The position numbers and the translations under genes are program-made. Of a DNA stretch of 6,956 nt, positions 6,395-6,956 are shown one piece after another; the stretch's first letter is position 1, and every line of letters begins with the position of its first letter. This DNA is from Roseiarcus sp052147395 (lineage in GTDB: Bacteria > Pseudomonadota > Alphaproteobacteria > Rhizobiales > Beijerinckiaceae): assembly GCA_052147395.1 (NCBI GenBank), contig JBKQKS010000037.1, positions 1-6,956 of the forward strand. Direction: 5' to 3'. The notes under the pieces are model-generated. The model worked only from the letters and a program-made list of their open reading frames with translations, was not told where the DNA came from and ran no database searches.

Positions 6395-6424
6395 TATATA
6401 TTTCGTCTATAGACATTCTGTCAA
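6395..6424 (-). promoter_or_regulatory. sigma70-like promoter with palindrome in the spacer
   Basis: Read on the minus strand, a perfect TTGACA (6424-6419) is followed by an 18-nt spacer and TATATA (6400-6395). The exact 10-bp palindrome GTCTATAGAC (6405-6414) lies inside the spacer, where a bound repressor would block polymerase. Transcription would run toward the cdh 3' end, but no gene is visible there, so the promoter may be a relic or make an antisense or small RNA. Confidence 0.5.
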
Positions 6425-6536
6425 GTATCTGCTGGCCGCCGTCGGATTCCGCGGACGTGATCCCCATTGCGATATTCCCTAGTTGGCGCTCGCGACCTCG
6501 AAATCATGTCGGCGAACAACGAAGCGGATTCGTGTA

Positions 6537-6557
6537 GCCGGGCGCGTCGAGCCCGGC
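6537..6557. repeat. 7-bp GC stem-loop
   Basis: GCCGGGC (6537-6543) and GCCCGGC (6551-6557) are exact reverse complements around a 7-nt loop. No T-run follows on either strand. It lies about 120 nt downstream of the helix-turn-helix remnant on that gene's strand. Confidence 0.5.
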
Positions 6558-6676
6558 GGGGCCGCCGTTCGACCCCAACCAGCTACCCCGATCGCCCATT
6601 GCTCCCGCGGCGCTGTTGCGCCAGTGTCAGCCCGCCCCGTAAGCCGAAATGCCAAATTTGCACCGCCGCGCGGCGT

Positions 6677-6823
6677 TCACGAAGGCGAATGGCGATTGAG
6701 CGCGCGCTCGACCGTTTCGGGCGCGTAATCGATCGCCGAGAGAAGCGCGCGAGCCGGGGCGTCGGGTTGCCGGCGACCTTGTTCCCAATCGCGAACGGTC
6801 GCGGCCGACAAATTAAATCGCTG
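6677..6823 (-). pseudogene. C-terminal remnant of HigA/NadS-like HTH antitoxin
   Basis: The minus strand encodes QRFNLSAATVRDWEQGRR followed by QPDAPARALLSAIDYAPETV and a short tail to a TGA at 6677-6679, about 48 codons. The ATVRDWEQGRRQPDAPARALL signature is characteristic of the Xre-type antitoxins (HigA, NadS and relatives), covering the recognition helix and the C-terminal helix. The N-terminal part and any start codon are missing: an in-frame TAA lies immediately upstream (6824-6826). In the neighbouring frame LSTDFA (6845-6828) may be the degraded upstream helix, joined by a shift of about 4 nt (ATAA), but this is uncertain. No toxin gene is visible; in HigBA-like pairs it would lie upstream, on the side now occupied by transposase-like sequence. 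Probably non-functional. Confidence 0.6.
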
Positions 6824-6955
6824 TTATTGCGAAGTCTGTTGATAAGGCCCCAAACCGAGCGTTCCGAGGATCCACTGTCGTGGATTGGCGTTTGATCCCA
6901 TGGCTTCCAGGGCTCTTCGCCATCCCAGATAGTTCGGGAGGTTCTTCGTCGCGAC
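6824..6955 (-). CDS. C-terminal fragment of a transposase-like protein (partial)
   Basis: The frame enters from the right edge and ends at TAA 6824-6826, leaving 43 visible residues. It begins VATKNLPNYLGWRRALEAMG and continues to an end containing GPYQQTSQ. The KNLPNYLGWRRALE stretch resembles the extreme C-terminus of DDE transposases that I associate with ISXO2/IS1595-like elements, but I cannot place the family firmly from so short a piece. The start lies outside the window. The stop directly abuts sequence that reads as antitoxin in the same frame, so the native C-terminus and the element's terminal repeat may be partly replaced or lost. It could be an intact transposase whose end sits in a disrupted antitoxin gene, or an already decayed one. 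Confidence 0.45.
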   Translation of the reverse strand, partial: VATKNLPNYLGWRRALEAMGSNANPRQWILGTLGLGPYQQTSQ

Positions 6956-6956
6956 G

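Larger units (their letters stand above)
6188..6676. other. right intergenic region with element-like signals
   Basis: No complete gene is supported. In order, the region holds a 10-bp inverted repeat around the end of cdh (6190-6199 and 6259-6268), an AT-rich block with two direct repeats (6294-6349), a run of seven C (6351-6357), a minus-strand promoter with an internal palindrome (6395-6424), and a GC hairpin (6537-6557). A 35-codon minus-strand frame (6360-6467, ending in TFADVA) overlaps the promoter; I cannot recognise it and do not call it. The mix resembles the debris of insertion sequences. Confidence 0.5.

Noticed and set aside
6467..6895. 142-codon plus-strand open frame at the right end
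   Set aside because: It is Arg-rich and opposite the helix-turn-helix remnant, whose motif on the minus strand is clear.

Overview
The window looks like part of a GC-rich alphaproteobacterial chromosome, probably Hyphomicrobiales. Three things suggest this: a three-gene module I know mainly from that group (DUF3489 protein, DUF2924 protein, large serine recombinase); a mesaconyl-CoA hydratase, an enzyme of the ethylmalonyl-CoA pathway typical of methylotrophic and photosynthetic alphaproteobacteria; and strong G/C preference at third codon positions. Genus cannot be fixed from this stretch.

Layout. Positions 1-446 are AT-richer than the rest, have no convincing gene, and carry a 19-bp RNA-type hairpin (110-150). 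Two further inverted repeats (447-469 and 479-507) lead into a tightly packed plus-strand operon at 565-3516: DUF3489 protein, DUF2924 protein (1-nt gap) and serine recombinase (4-nt GTGA overlap). After a 250-nt gap comes tRNA-Ala(CGC) on the minus strand, with its 3' end facing the recombinase and a near-consensus promoter on its other side. The plus-strand housekeeping block follows: yggT (3937-4227), mesaconyl-CoA hydratase (4231-5289, 3-nt gap) and CDP-diacylglycerol pyrophosphatase (5417-6187).

The right end (6188-6956) is another accessory-looking patch. It has phased direct repeats, a palindrome inside a sigma70-like promoter with no obvious target gene, a GC hairpin, the C-terminal half of a HigA/NadS-like helix-turn-helix antitoxin, and, directly upstream of that remnant in the same frame, the C-terminal end of a transposase-like protein that runs off the window.

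Biological reading. The recombinase operon beside the tRNA 3' end is the most interesting part. Three co-translated genes, two of them of unknown function with DNA-binding-like folds, accompany a large serine recombinase that lacks the usual zinc-ribbon cysteines. The partner proteins are candidates for accessory or directionality factors, but that is inference. The yggT, mesaconyl-CoA hydratase and cdh genes appear to be ordinary chromosomal backbone between two mobile-element scars.
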